The notes: generated by a model from the sequence alone, not told the origin. A stretch of DNA of 64,000 bases from Reticulitermes speratus (GCA_021186555.1 JAJKFL010000011.1:3169501-3233500); one strand, 5' to 3'; counted from the first letter of the stretch, positions 10,555 through 20,659 are shown. Program-made: numbers and translations.

Positions 10555-10902
10555 TTATTGCTAAAAGCTACAGTCACTTCAACACAAGATTTAAAATATT
10601 CTATCTGCACTTTGAAAAATAAGTTAAAATCTAGTCGAAAGATTCGCTAAAAGTTGTAAAATTATAAAAAACACTGTACCGTAGTACACCGCACAACACG
10701 TAGTACACTCCGCTCCACGCAAAAACATTTCATATGCTTTTAATACCACACGCCAGCAGTTCCACAATTCTACCATCTACAGTGTTTTTTTATAATTTTA
10801 CAACTTTTAGCGAATCTTTTTACAAGATTTTAACTTATGTTTCAAAGTGCAGATAGAATATTTTAAATCATGTGTTGAAGTGACTGTAGCTTTTAGCAAT
10901 AA

Positions 10903-10944
10903 ACCCCCTGACGATGATCCTAGGATCGAAACACGTGTAGGGGT
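10903..10944 (+). ncRNA. Hammerhead ribozyme motif, right arm of element 2
   Basis: ACCCC (10903-10907) pairs perfectly with GGGGT (10940-10944). The core CTGACGA starts at 10908, the extra T is 10915, helix II GATC/GATC has a CTAG loop, G12-A14 is 10928-10930, and helix III ACA-CG-TGT is 10931-10938. A17 is 10939. Cleavage is predicted after 10939. Confidence 0.8.
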
Positions 10945-11286
10945 ACAATTTTAACAATTTTATAATAAAGCTACTTAAAAAGTGGTTTTAGTGTGCATCG
11001 GTTGGTTTATAACTTAATTTAATATGACGAAGATGCACGGTGTCAACAGTGTGAAATGAAACATTGTTTCCTTATTTTGTGTCTTCTAATTTCTGTTCGT
11101 CTAACTACAGTGGGTTACTTTCAGTTAGCTATGAGTCTCTCTTTAGGCAATATTTCCAAACACCGTTCACGGTCAGCCTCTTGTGCATCTAAATTCCCTG
11201 AATATTCACTATTTACATACACCAACTGGATGCAACGTTATTTAAAAAACTGTATAGTTTTTTAAAACATATTTAAAAGCTTTTTA

Positions 11287-11333
11287 AAACCCGACATATG
11301 TTTCGGCTCCTATAGCGCCATCTTCAGGGGTTT
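11287..11333 (-). ncRNA. Hammerhead ribozyme motif, left arm of element 3
   Basis: Minus strand: AAACCC, CTGAAGA, extra T, helix II GGC.../GCC, GAA, ACATATGT, C17, GGGTTT. Stem I is six perfect pairs. The upper part of helix II has a G-A mismatch absent from the right-arm copy. Confidence 0.78.
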
Positions 11334-11579
11334 ATTGTCGTTAGAACTGCATATATTAAAACACAAACATTACAGCCTACACCATAAAAAATACGACCAA
11401 ATTTACAAGATAAACCAGTACCATGCATCAAATACAATACCTACGAAAACATTAACATATTATTTTAGCACGAATAACAAATAGTGTCTGTGCAAACCAA
11501 GCAATGGAAAAGTGAAAAACCTCGCCTAAAAGTGAACCAATGAAAAAGACGTTTTAATATATGCAGTTCTAACGACAAT

Positions 11580-11626
11580 AAACCCCTGAAGATGGCTCTA
11601 TAGGAGCCGAAACATATGTCGGGTTT
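11580..11626 (+). ncRNA. Hammerhead ribozyme motif, right arm of element 3 (best copy)
   Basis: AAACCC (11580-11585) pairs with GGGTTT (11621-11626). The core starts at C3 = 11586 (CTGAAGA); helix II is GGCTC/GAGCC with loop TATAG; GAA is 11609-11611; helix III ACA-TA-TGT is 11612-11619; C17 is 11620. The GTC cleavage triplet is the most favoured hammerhead triplet. Cleavage is predicted between 11620 and 11621. Confidence 0.83.
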
Positions 11627-11829
11627 TAAAAAGTTTTTAAATATGTTTTAAAAAAATATATACAGTTTTTTTAAATAAAGTTGCATCCAGTTGGTGTATG
11701 TAAATAGTGACTGTGAAAAGATGCACGGTGATTACAGAATAAAGTCACTGAATATTATTTTTTACAAGCAAATTGCGCTATCCAGAGTCGCAGCCCTTGG
11801 CAAATGTGTACCAGATACAGATACTAATA

Positions 11830-11900
11830 ATAGTAGTAATAATAATAATAATAATAATAAAATTGTCATTTATTGATGATTTATGATGATGATGATTGAC
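11830..11900. repeat. (AAT)n and (GAT)n microsatellite
   Basis: Simple trinucleotide runs at about 11838-11862 and 11873-11896. Confidence 0.9.
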
Positions 11901-12480
11901 ACGTAAGTATAACAATTTTGTTTCCTTACGCGTATTTAGGAGCTGCAAATTAAATTTCAATTCATTTTGATGTAACTGAAGAAGAATAGATGCCACGAGG
12001 AATTAAACATTTGATAATGCTTATCTTGCTAGGTGCGTAGTACAACAGCAGCAGTGGTTAATCTGTTGCCTCGGGCTATGGTTTCCAAGGTAGATATTCT
12101 GCTATGACTGCAAATACAGTATTCTAAATTCACTGATCGATAGATCATTTTACAGAAAGAAATCAGTAACTGAAACTAACTGGCAGATAGTTTACGGTCT
12201 GTGTGAATTAGGGAAACTTCACTGTATGTTGTCATAAGGCGTCTTAGAAGGTCAGTAAATTTCGCAGCTAAGACAACGCCTGTGACAACAGATTAGTATA
12301 GTGACAACAATTTGATATTTTATTCAAAGGGTGTCCTAGTCGACTCTTGGTCGGGAATTATATTGAGTTTCTTCGTTGTTTTCCGCAGTACGTCCAGGGA
12401 AATATTAAGGTTTTCACGATCAGTCCATGACTGTGTCACCTTGAATTCTTTCCGATTATCTTTACGCTTGCTTAATGCAC
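11901..12480. other. No feature recognised
   Basis: Unique, moderately AT-rich. Short frames only. Confidence 0.4.
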
Positions 12481-12540
12481 TCTGCTGTCACAAGATTAAA
12501 ACCAACATATGCACTGTATTTTCATACACAGAGTCAATTG

Positions 12541-12584
12541 CCCTTACATATGTTTCGGCTTCAAGAAGTCATCATCAGGGGGGT
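12541..12584 (-). ncRNA. Degenerate hammerhead motif, element 4 left arm
   Basis: Core CTGATGA, GAA and ACATATGT are intact on the minus strand. Helix II has one mismatch and residue 1.1 is A opposite C, so stem I is broken. The right-arm partner (about 13372-13420) has lost two core bases (CTGAGATG). Confidence 0.6.
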
Positions 12585-12602
12585 TCCCCAAGTTTACACG
12601 TA

Positions 12603-13345
12603 CTACACATCCATTAGTTCATCTAATAAGTCTCTTTTATACAAGAGACGTACTAACACCATTGTCTCTATAAGTCTCTTTTCATCCCAATTAGTTCATC
12701 TATAAGTCTCTTGTATACAAGAGACGTACTACACATCCATTAGTTCATCTAATAAGTCTCTTGTATACAAGAGACGTACTACACATCCATTAGTTCATCT
12801 AATAAGTCTCTTGTATACAAGAGACGTACTACACATCAATTAGTTCATCTAATAAGTCTCTTGTATACAAGAGACGTACTACACATCCATTAGTTCATCT
12901 AATAAGTCTCTTGTATACAAGAGACGTACTACACATCCATTAGTTTCATCTAATAAGTCTCTTGTATACAAGAGACGTACTACACATCCATTAGTTCATC
13001 TAATAAGTCTCTTGTATACAAGAGACGTACTACACATCCATTAGTTCATCTAATAAGTCTCTTGTATACAAGAGACGTACTACACATCCGTTAGTTCATC
13101 TAATAAGTCTCTTGTATACAAGAGACGTACTAGCACATCCATTAGTTCATCTAATAAGTCTCTTGTATACAAGAGACGTACTACACATCCATTAGTTTAT
13201 CTAATAAGTCTCTTGTATACAAGAGACGTACTACACATCCATTAGTTCATCTAATAAGTCTCTTGTATACAAGAGACGTACTACACATCCATTAGTTCGT
13301 CTAATAAGTCTCTTGTATACAAGAGACTTATTAGATGAACTATTG
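12603..13345. repeat. 50-bp minisatellite inside element 4
   Basis: Unit contains CATTAGTTCATCTAATAAGT and CTCTTGTATACAAGAGACGT. The second half is a perfect short palindrome (GTCTCTTGTATACAAGAGAC), so every copy can form a hairpin or cruciform. Copies are nearly identical. Confidence 0.93.
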
Positions 13346-13598
13346 GATTGTAGTACGTGTAAACTTGGGACCCCCTGAGATGACTTCTTGAAGCCGAAAC
13401 ATATGTAGGGGCAATTGACTCTGTGTATGAAATACAGTGCATATGTTGGTTTTAATGTGTGATTTGCAGTCTGCTGTGTTTGTTGATACAATTGTCAAGT
13501 TAGCTTCACTATCTTACATCTTAATTATAATAGCTGTGGGAATTGAAATTTAGATTTGTTCATTTTTATCCGTCCCAATTACTTATTTCTAGTCGTTC

Positions 13599-14017
13599 TA
13601 AAGCTGCGTTTCCACTTTTGGTATGTCTGACAAACATTTGTTACTTGTGTATACTTGCCACGTCGTGGGAACTGTGTACTTGCGTAGATACTGGCCACTT
13701 ATCCCTTTTGGTAAATGTGAACAAGTCAAAGAAATCACTGCTGATTGTGTACTTACCAAGTCGAGACTGGTTGCTATCCTGACGCGTTTATACTTGACAA
13801 GCAGATAGGTGACGTGTGGACAGTCGCGTATCCTGGCCAAGTACATGTGTCGTGGGAACGCAATCACCAGGCAAACATTTAGCAAGTGTACCGCATTACG
13901 AATGTTTGCCAAATAAACCGGTCATGGAAACAGTATGGCAACTATGCAATTGGTTCCTTGCAGAATGCAGAGTTACTGGCGCGTGTCAAATACACCAGTC
14001 GTGGGAACGCGGCTTTA
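13599..14017. mobile_element. Candidate DNA transposon remnant
   Basis: The ends TAAAGCTGCGTTTCCAC (13599) and GTGGGAACGCGGCTTTA (14017) are imperfect inverted repeats, and the phrase TCGTGGGAAC recurs inside at about 13664, 13852 and 13999. No transposase similarity is evident and the target duplication is unclear (possibly TTC). Confidence 0.45.
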
Positions 14018-14440
14018 CTTCGACAAGTATAGTGTTGACATACTGACAACTTTGTAATCACAAAAGAGACATGCCATGTCCTGTGAAGAAAATGAGTTGT
14101 AGGTTTGTTCGCCTTTCTTCTGGTACATCTGAAGAGAAGAATACGCCATTGATAAGACTGGAAGCTCTGATAGCATTATATTAGAGGTCTTACAATCGTG
14201 ACATTTGTATTGTGACAGTTCAGCACAATGATACACAGGTGCAAATAGCCCAACCGTTTGAAATACATGAGAACTGTATACACGAATATTTCTGTCATGC
14301 GTGGACAAACAATACATTGTGACATTCCAAACATAAGATACTGTCACCTAAATAGCCTTCAGATTGTCACGCACAGTTACGTACTGCATGTCCATCAAAC
14401 TCTTTGAGCAGTTTTATTTAGCGATGCTACTCCATATTAA
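14018..14440. other. No feature recognised
   Basis: Unique sequence. A 110-codon minus frame (14015-14347) has no recognisable domain. Confidence 0.4.
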
Positions 14441-14441
<1 letters not shown>

Positions 14442-14473
<32 letters not shown>

Positions 14474-15336
14474 CTGCAATTGGGTTTTCACCCGGTGGCA
14501 GTAGTCCTTACACTAGTACACACAATACAAATGTTTTCACCCGGTGGCAGTAGTCCTTACACTAGTACACACAATACAAATGTTTTCACCCGGTGGCAGT
14601 AGTCCTTACACTAGTACACACAATACAAATGTTTTCACCCGGTGGCAGTAGTCCTTACACTAGTACACACAATACAAATGTTTTCACCCGGTGGCAGTAG
14701 TCCTTACACTAGTACACACAATACAAATGTTTTCACCCGGTGGCAGTAGTCCTTACACTAGTACACACAATACAAATGTTTTCACCCGGTGGCAGTAGTC
14801 CTTACACAGTACACACAATACAAATGTTTTCACCCGGTGGCAGTAGTCCTTACACTAGTACACACAATACAAATGTTTTCACCCGGTGGCAGTAGTCCTT
14901 ACACTAGTACACACAATACAAATGTTTTCACCCGGTGGCAGTAGTCCTTACACTAGTACACACAATACAAATGTTTTCACCCGGTGGCAGTAGTCCTTAC
15001 ACTAGTACACACAATACAAATGTTTTCACCCGGTGGCAGTAGTCCTTACACTAGTACACACAATACAAATTTCCGTGCTGTTTACACTTACACCACAATG
15101 TTCGTGGCAGTAGTCCTTACACTAGTACACACAATACAAATGTTTTCACCCGGTGGCAGTAGTCCTTACACTAGTACACACAATACAAATGTTTTCACCC
15201 GGTGGCAGTAGTCCTTACACTAGTACACACAATACAAATGTTTTCACCCGGTGGCAGTAGTCCTTACACAGTACACACAATACAAATGTTTTCACCCGGT
15301 GGCAGTAGTCCTTACACAAGTACACACAATACAAAT
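14442..15336 (+). repeat. 49-bp minisatellite, array 1
   Basis: A (TTA)n run (14442-14471), then CACTGCAATTGGG, then about 17 copies of a 49-bp unit (TTTTCACCCGGTGGCAGTAG, then TCCTTACACTAGTACACACA, then ATACAAATG). One irregular stretch interrupts it at about 15069-15108. It ends into GGACATATAATATACATAAA. The larger array at 26840-28983 has the same left and right borders, so both are copies of one dispersed unit. Confidence 0.95.
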
Positions 15337-15640
15337 GGACATATAATATACATAAAAGTAACAATACAAAACAAACTATACACAATTACAAAACAAAATA
15401 CATACAGTAAATACAAGTACACACATTAGAACATCGTACACACATTACAAAAACATCCACACCTTAACAGAAACATCCACTCCTTAACAGAAACATTCAC
15501 TCCTTAACAAAAACATCCACTCCTTAACAAAAACATCCACACCTTACAAAAACACCCACACACAATACAAACAAAACACACGCACATTACAAAAACACCC
15601 ACACATTAAATAATACAAAAACAACAAAACACACATACTG
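15337..15640. repeat. A/C-rich low-complexity tract
   Basis: Irregular repeats of AAAACATCCACTCCTTAACA and ACACACATTACAAAAACA. It directly follows the 49-bp array. Confidence 0.75.
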
Positions 15641-16152
15641 CAAAAAGAAAGAGTTATTAAGCCTAACCTAAAACCTAACGTAAATGAATCAGAGTTATCG
15701 ACAGCACACATGCTCTTATCTAAGTAGGATCCTGTTACCTCTTTTAAGTTAAGTAAATTAAGACTTAAAACTTTTTAATTACTTCTCAGGTTATTTATTT
15801 AAATAAAAGGCTGCGGAGATCACACAGCCTTCTATTCGGTGGATATTTGGGGCCTTTTCAGAGTTTGGTTAGTGGGTAACAAATTTCCAGTGGAAGCCAC
15901 TGTTTCCATATTCAGTGTACCAACCTTTTTGTCACATCTCAGAAGACTGCAGGTTTAAGAATAGATTACGTTCACAAATGAAATTCCAGTTGCCTATTGA
16001 TGACAATAAGATCAGTTGACACGGAACAACATGTCGTGGTTCCGAAGATTTTAGTTTAGCCATGATTGATAACGTTATATTAGAAACGAACGGTGGGGGA
16101 GGTCGCCGTGAAAGAACTGCATTTATTATTATTATTATATTATATTATTATA
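15641..16152. other. Unique sequence with a TTA run
   Basis: No gene recognised. ATT/ATTA run at about 16123-16150 borders the next LINE insertion. Confidence 0.4.
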
Positions 16153-16645
16153 ATGGTTATAGTTACGCCAATGCTCTTCTTTAGATGATAGAAGACATCA
16201 ACTTGATGCAATTTTTGTCATTAAAGTTTTATTAGGTTTTAAATCCTGTCCATCCACCTTGTACATTATTGGTCTACGAGTTCCCACTCGAAACCTCCGA
16301 GACTTTTCCTTGTTTCATGTTAGTTCATTTTATAAAAATTGTCCCTCTGGCCGGTGTGTAACTGCGGCAAATTTAATTTGCATTTGGATGTCTTTAGAAG
16401 GGAATTTGTTACACTTAATCAGATGTGATACTGTATCATATTATTTTAAGGTGTTCTTATTAATTATTTAAGTAATTTATTGTTTGTTTATTTGTTTTGG
16501 TTGTGTTTGTTTTAATTTTGTTTTGTTTACTGTCCATTGTTATTTGTGTTTGTATGTTGTGCTGCTTCTGTAACTGGCCATCTGGCTGTTGATTCGGCAC
16601 ATTAAACTAGAATTGAATTGAATTGAATTGAATTGAATTATTATT
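16153..16645 (+). mobile_element. Jockey-like LINE 3' end with (GAATT)n tail
   Basis: 5'-truncated copy matching the reverse copy at 18256-18950. Coding remnant, then a 3' UTR rich in TTTGTTT phrases, then CATCTGGCTGTTGATTCGGC and ATTAAACTAGAATT, ending in a GAATT pentamer tail (16613-16640). Microsatellite-like tails are typical of some non-LTR clades. Confidence 0.82.
16190..16471 (+). pseudogene. Reverse transcriptase polyprotein, extreme C-terminus
   Basis: In the frame ending at 16471: GLRVPTRNLRDFSLFHVSS, then KNCPSGRCVTAANLICIWM and a hydrophobic end FKVFLLII. The upstream part is frameshifted. This is the C-terminal tail after the RT domain of jockey-type insect elements. It lacks all catalytic residues. 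Confidence 0.7.
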
Positions 16646-17165
16646 TATTACGGGGAGAGGCAGAAAATTTACTTCTCTGAAGGTTCCCAGGCGAAACACG
16701 AAAATCAGTCTGAATTACGCATGTATAAATATTCAGTACGTACCACGCAGTAAACACATTCCGTCTCTGTTATGAAAACAGTTTTGTAATGGAAAATAAT
16801 TGATACGTGATTTCAGTCTTCAGCCGCGATGTAAACGAGATCTTCGCTCTTCTGGGACGTTAAACAGCGTAGATTGGTAGTTATTACCGACGTTTCCGGA
16901 CAACCTATCAGTCCCAAATTCAAGGGTCAGGCAGTCTTCTTGGATTGCTTGTCCCTTGAAACTGGGACCGATAGGTTGTCCGGAAACGTCGGTAACTAAA
17001 TACCAATCTACGCTGTTTAACATCCCAGAAGAACGAATATCTCGAAAGTAATTGCGGTTTGTTCTGAGATCTATACAGAACACACTGTGTGAACAGAATG
17101 TGGAATTGTTTGAATGTCAAACCTGGCGGTACGTAAAGCAACCAGTGGGCCTTGAATGGTTAGAC
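16646..17165 (-). mobile_element. 114-bp satellite unit, third head copy (minus strand)
   Basis: Reverse-complement of the array A/B head is at about 17065-17160 (CCACTGGTTGCTTTACGTAC and CACACAGTGTGTTCTG on the minus strand), followed by a diverged single monomer split by the foldback element at 16836-17044. The rest of the monomer (GAGACGGAATGTGTTTACTG, minus) is at about 16740-16785. Here the unit never expanded into an array. Confidence 0.7.
16836..17044. mobile_element. Foldback element with hammerhead-like relic
   Basis: 209-bp palindrome: arms from CGAGATCTTCGCTCTTCTGG pair almost completely with the right half, leaving a short loop near 16930. It sits inside the single 114-bp-type monomer described above. 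The right arm holds GGAAACGTCGGTAAC preceded by a GGGAC.../GTCC helix. The CTGANGA box upstream is degraded, so I call it only a relic. Confidence 0.75.
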
Positions 17166-18045
17166 TACTGTGTAAAAATGTGTTTATATAAAATGTTGGA
17201 AGCAGCAAATTTAACGTTAACTTTAAAATCTAAGAAGAATAAAAGACGTCAAACCTGTCAGAGCTGACCTCATACTTGTAACACAAGGTCAATACTTACG
17301 TACCTCTTATGTCCACAGAAACTAAGATACATGCAAACGTACTACTGGCGACATAGTGTTTTCTCCTTCTATTTACAGCAACTCAGCTCTTTAGAAAACA
17401 CAATTGCCTGTACCAATTGAATTTTATACGAGTCCAGTCTTTCTCTCGCTTCATTGACAGCAGTTAGATACAGTTCTGTTGCAGTGATCGGCTCTCTTTA
17501 TGTAACAAAGTGAGTGTTTAGTGTCCAATGTCAACATGATTATACGTTTGGCCATAATGAATGTGGTGCCATTTATCACGCCATTTAACAGCACAGACTA
17601 TAGTGTAAGATTTACATATGGCAATACATTGAAAACTGATAATTGAGGCTTATTTAACGAACTTTGTTCAAGCAGCTGATAACCTTCTGTGACATGAATT
17701 GCACAAACAAGTAGGTTCAGGCAAGGCCCGATCTCTTTGTTCTTCTTCCTCACTTTTATATATCATTGGATTACATAGACCTACTTTGTGCCTAATATTA
17801 AGATAAATGCATGTATTTTTGTAAGGTCTAATCAATTGTTAAACAAGCAGGTTACTGTGGCGGTATTACTCTGGCCTTTTATTTTGGAGGCAGCTGTTTT
17901 TTTTATTCCATATCGATTTACCAGATGTCGTGTATTTTTCACTTTTATTTGAGTCTTTCCAGTCAAATTCCGGGATCGTGCCTTTAAATACACTGTGACT
18001 ACATCCATCAAAACCCCGTATGGTGTCACTTTGTCCTTCAAATTG
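17166..18045. other. No feature recognised
   Basis: About 880 bp of unique AT-rich sequence without recognisable repeats or genes. Confidence 0.4.
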
Positions 18046-18250
18046 AGTTTTGTTTAGGCGCTAGATGGAGGTGAGTGGTCAACGCCACGCGCCGGCCGCT
18101 TAACCCCCTGGAATGACCCGGTGCCCATTGTACAGTTGCTGGGTGGGCCCCAGGGCCGGTCTGGACGGGTGCGGAAAATCTCACCCCTACCAGGATTCAG
18201 TCCCCTGACCGTCCAGCCCATAGCTGTCCATATACGCTGTCCCGGCCCAC
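18046..18250 (-). mobile_element. SINE-C copy
   Basis: Reverse SINE-C body (CGGCCGCTTAACCCCCTGG, GGCCGGTCTGGACGGGTGCG) and the B-box complement GGATTCAGTCCCCTGACC. The A-box side is diverged. It abuts the tail of the LINE at 18256. Confidence 0.75.
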
Positions 18251-18255
18251 ATAAT

Positions 18256-18950
18256 AATAATAATTCAATTCAATTCAATTCAATTCAATTCAATTCTGGT
18301 TTATTAATGTGCCAAAGTCAACAGCCAGATGGCCAATTACACAAACAGCACAACATACAAACACAAATAACAACGGACAATAAACAAAACAAAATAAAAC
18401 AAACACAACCAAAACAAATAAACAAACAAACAATAACTTACTTAGATAATTAATAAAAACACCTTAAAATAATGTAATAAATTATTACATCTCACTAAGT
18501 GTAACAAATTCTCTTCTAAAAACATCCATATTATTACAAATAGAATTTGCCGCGATAACACACCGGCCGGAGGGACAGTTTTTATAATATGAGCTAACAT
18601 AAAACAAAGAAAAGTCTCGGAGGTTTCGAGTGGGAACTCGTAGACCAATAATGTCTAAGGTAGAAGGACAGGATTTAGAACCTAATAAAACATTAATGAC
18701 AAAAATTGCATCAAGTTGATGTCTTCTGTCTGTAAAGTACGTAAATTAAGTACTTGAAGAGTATTAGCATAACTATAACCATTGCTGTCGCGGGAAAGGA
18801 ATCGATTATAACATAGAGCTACAAACTTCCTTTGAATACGCTCAAGCTTTTTTGCATCGGTAGAAGTAATTGAATTCCATACAACAGATGCGTACTCTAA
18901 TTTGGGTCTAACAAGTATAATAATAATAATAATAATATGCTCTAATAATA
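18256..18950 (-). mobile_element. Jockey-like LINE 3' end, longer copy
   Basis: Tail (AATTC)n at 18256-18296, then 3' UTR, then coding remnant reading leftward. It is the same family as 16153-16645 but extends about 250 bp further 5'. It is 5'-truncated next to an (ATA)n run at 18917-18935. Confidence 0.85.
18442..18945 (-). pseudogene. Reverse transcriptase C-terminal region (broken)
   Basis: On the minus strand from about 18915: PKLEYASVVWNSIT, then KKLERIQRKFVALCYNRF and LNLRTLQTEDINLMQFLSL. The phrase LEYASVVWNS...LERIQRKF is the conserved thumb/connection motif downstream of the YADD box in jockey-like RTs. A stop near 18682 and a frame change separate it from the C-terminal segment FLCFMLAHIIKTVPPAG. 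Non-functional. Confidence 0.78.
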
Positions 18951-19659
18951 ATTTCAATGGGAAATACTGGGCTATTTTTGGCCCAAAATTTTTCGGACCT
19001 CCCGGATAACCGAGGACCACTGCAATTTCAGTAGATGATAACGGAATAGTTCGATGACCTAGAGACAGTGGTAAATATAACCGTGGTTGAACTGCGAGGC
19101 ACTTCGCCGTTCTGAGCCAGCGATGTGCTCCTCAGGTCTGATAGTCCACTCGAGACGTGTGTTGTTAGGACGATAAGCGAGCGAGCGTTATCGTAACAAT
19201 TAAGATGTACTGCAGGCGGTCAGACGGTCTAGTGTCCTGGTTAGAGTCGGGCAGCTAGTGTCGTGGAGGTTCTGGCACTAATCGGTCATGCGGTGCTCTT
19301 CACACGTAAGTATGGACATAAATGCTATCTAATTGGTGACAATTGTTGTTCTCACAGCGGTGTTTCTGAGCATTCGGGTCCTTCGCTGTGTGTTAGTCGA
19401 GTCGTTCTCGACGTTTCGAAGAAACCACTCACCCAGTGGCACAGTATCATATCTCAGAAGATCATACTCCACAATATCTGAATTATATTATTTTGCATAG
19501 TATTAATTGTGAGTTTTTTAAATAATTACACTGTCAAACTATTTAAGACTTTAGTAAAATAAACACTACATGTCAAAGCAGTAAGTTCATAGCGTCATTT
19601 GTGTATGTATGTTGTTTTAAAACCTGAATATTATGTCCAAATTACATTTGAGAAAAAAC
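18951..19659. other. Unique sequence with a strong splice-donor-like site
   Basis: About 19020-19310 is more balanced in composition than its surroundings and ends in CACACGTAAGTATGG (about 19302-19316), which fits an insect 5' splice site. There is no convincing reading frame; if real it would be a non-coding or 5' exon. Low confidence. Confidence 0.3.
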
Positions 19660-19706
19660 ATAGATATACGTTCACTGTCTATAAACCAACTAATTTCACT
19701 TTTTCA

Positions 19707-20111
19707 TATTAAATTAAGTTATAAACCAACTGATGCACACTAAAACCACTTTTTAAGTAGCTTTATTATAAAATTGTTAAAATTGTACCCCTACACGTGT
19801 TTCGATCCTAGGATCATCGTCAGGGGGTTTTTTGCTAAAAGCTACAGTACTTCAACCACATGATTTAAAATATTTTATCGGCACTTTAAAACAAGTTAAA
19901 ATCTTGTAAAAAGATTCGTTAAAAGTTGTAAAATTATAAAAGCACTGTAGATGGTAGATTGGGAACTGCTGGCGTGTGGTATTAAAAGCATATGAAATGT
20001 TTTTGTGTGGAGCGGAGTGTACTGCGTGTTGTGTGGTGAAGAGTAGTGTGCATCAGTTGGTTTATAACTTAATTTAATATGACGAAGATGCACGGTGTCA
20101 ACAGTGTGAAA
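19707..20111 (+). mobile_element. Hammerhead element 5, nested inside element 6
   Basis: Same family as element 2: shared arm with a GTACCCCTACACGTGTTTCG segment, shared loop and shared tail (GAAGATGCACGGTGTCAACA, 20084-20103). TTCACTTTTTCA is duplicated on both sides (19695-19706 and 20112-20123), a sequence that belongs to the arm of element 6. The right arm is mostly deleted, so only one hammerhead remains. Confidence 0.88.
19787..19828 (-). ncRNA. Hammerhead ribozyme motif, element 5
   Basis: Identical to the best element 2 copy: stem I ACCCC/GGGGT (five pairs), CTGACGA, extra T, GATC/GATC helix II, GAA, ACACGTGT, A17. Cleavage predicted between 19792 and 19791. Confidence 0.8.
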
Positions 20112-20148
20112 TTCACTTTTTCACTTTCAATTTTTCATTTACAAGTTC

Positions 20149-20194
20149 ACCTCTACATATGTTTCGGTCCTCTTAAAGACCATCATCAGGAGGT
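20149..20194 (-). ncRNA. Hammerhead ribozyme motif, element 6 left arm
   Basis: Minus strand: ACCTC, CTGATGA, extra T, GGTC.../GACC helix II, GAA, ACATATGT, A17, GAGGT. Stem I here is ACCTC/GAGGT instead of the ACCCC/GGGGT of other copies: both strands changed together, which preserves pairing. Confidence 0.82.
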
Positions 20195-20518
20195 ACAAAA
20201 TTACGTTCACTCTACACCCATATGTATTAACTCTGTGATCACAAGCAGTTCAGTCAAACTGTATGCAGGCCTCAATCACTTTTTTAAGTTAAAATGTAAA
20301 TATGTATAAAAACACTGTATATAAAACTTTTAAATTATTCGTCATTATCTTAAAAATATTAATACAACCACGTGTATATCTTGTTGTCACGTCACCTTTT
20401 GTTAATTTGCTGGTACTTGAAAAAACTTAAAAAGTGATTGAGGCCTGCATACAGATAGACTGAACTGCTTGTGACCACTGAGTGAGTACGTATGGGTGTA
20501 CATTGAACGTAATTTTGT

Positions 20519-20563
20519 ACCCCTGATGATGGTCTTTAAGAGGACCGAAACATATGTAGGGGT
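20519..20563 (+). ncRNA. Hammerhead ribozyme motif, element 6 right arm
   Basis: Core CTGATGA from 20523, extra T, GGTC/GACC helix II, GAA, ACATATGT (20550-20557), A17 = 20558, GGGG. One C has been lost from the 5' stem I strand, leaving three G-C pairs. Confidence 0.74.
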
Positions 20564-20659
20564 GAACTTGTAAATAAAAATTGAAAGTGAAAAAGTGCAT
20601 TTAATTGGTTTATAGACAGTGAATTGTTAAACAAGATTAATGTAAAATAGATATACGTT

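Larger units (their letters stand above)
10436..11051 (+). mobile_element. Hammerhead element 2, complete with target duplication
   Basis: Inverted arms of about 240 bp (10436-10670 and 10780-11023) with a ~110-bp loop, each arm holding a full hammerhead motif. The right arm is followed by a non-inverted tail with AAGATGCACGGTGTCAACAG. The whole is flanked by the 14-bp direct repeat TGAAATGAAACATT (10422-10435 and 11052-11065). Variable-length duplications plus a one-sided tail point to reverse transcription, not cut-and-paste. Known biology: Penelope-like elements carry hammerheads with short helix III. No reverse transcriptase is encoded here. Confidence 0.85.
11207..11747 (+). mobile_element. 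Hammerhead element 3, with target duplication
   Basis: Arms start CACTATTTACATACACC and end in its complement. Each carries a hammerhead motif. A one-sided tail contains AAGATGCACGGTGATTACAG (11718-11737). CTGAATATT flanks both sides (11198-11206 and 11748-11756). The arms are AT-rich and the ~230-bp centre has no reading frame of note. Confidence 0.83.
12489..13469 (+). mobile_element. Hammerhead element 4 with internal 50-bp minisatellite
   Basis: Arms of about 110 bp (12489-12600 and 13345-13460) are inverted copies with the ACATATGTTTCGGCTTCAAG segment. TCTGCTGT flanks the element (12481-12488, 13470-13477). Between the arms lie about 14 copies of a 50-bp unit instead of a unique centre. 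Both hammerheads are damaged. Confidence 0.8.
19673..20646 (+). mobile_element. Hammerhead element 6 (host of element 5)
   Basis: Arms of about 210 bp start CACTGTCTATAAACCAAC (19673) and end at GACAGTG (20621), followed by a short one-sided tail. The 13-bp direct repeat ATAGATATACGTT flanks it (19660-19672 and 20647-20659). The left arm is split by element 5. Each arm has a hammerhead motif. Confidence 0.85.
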
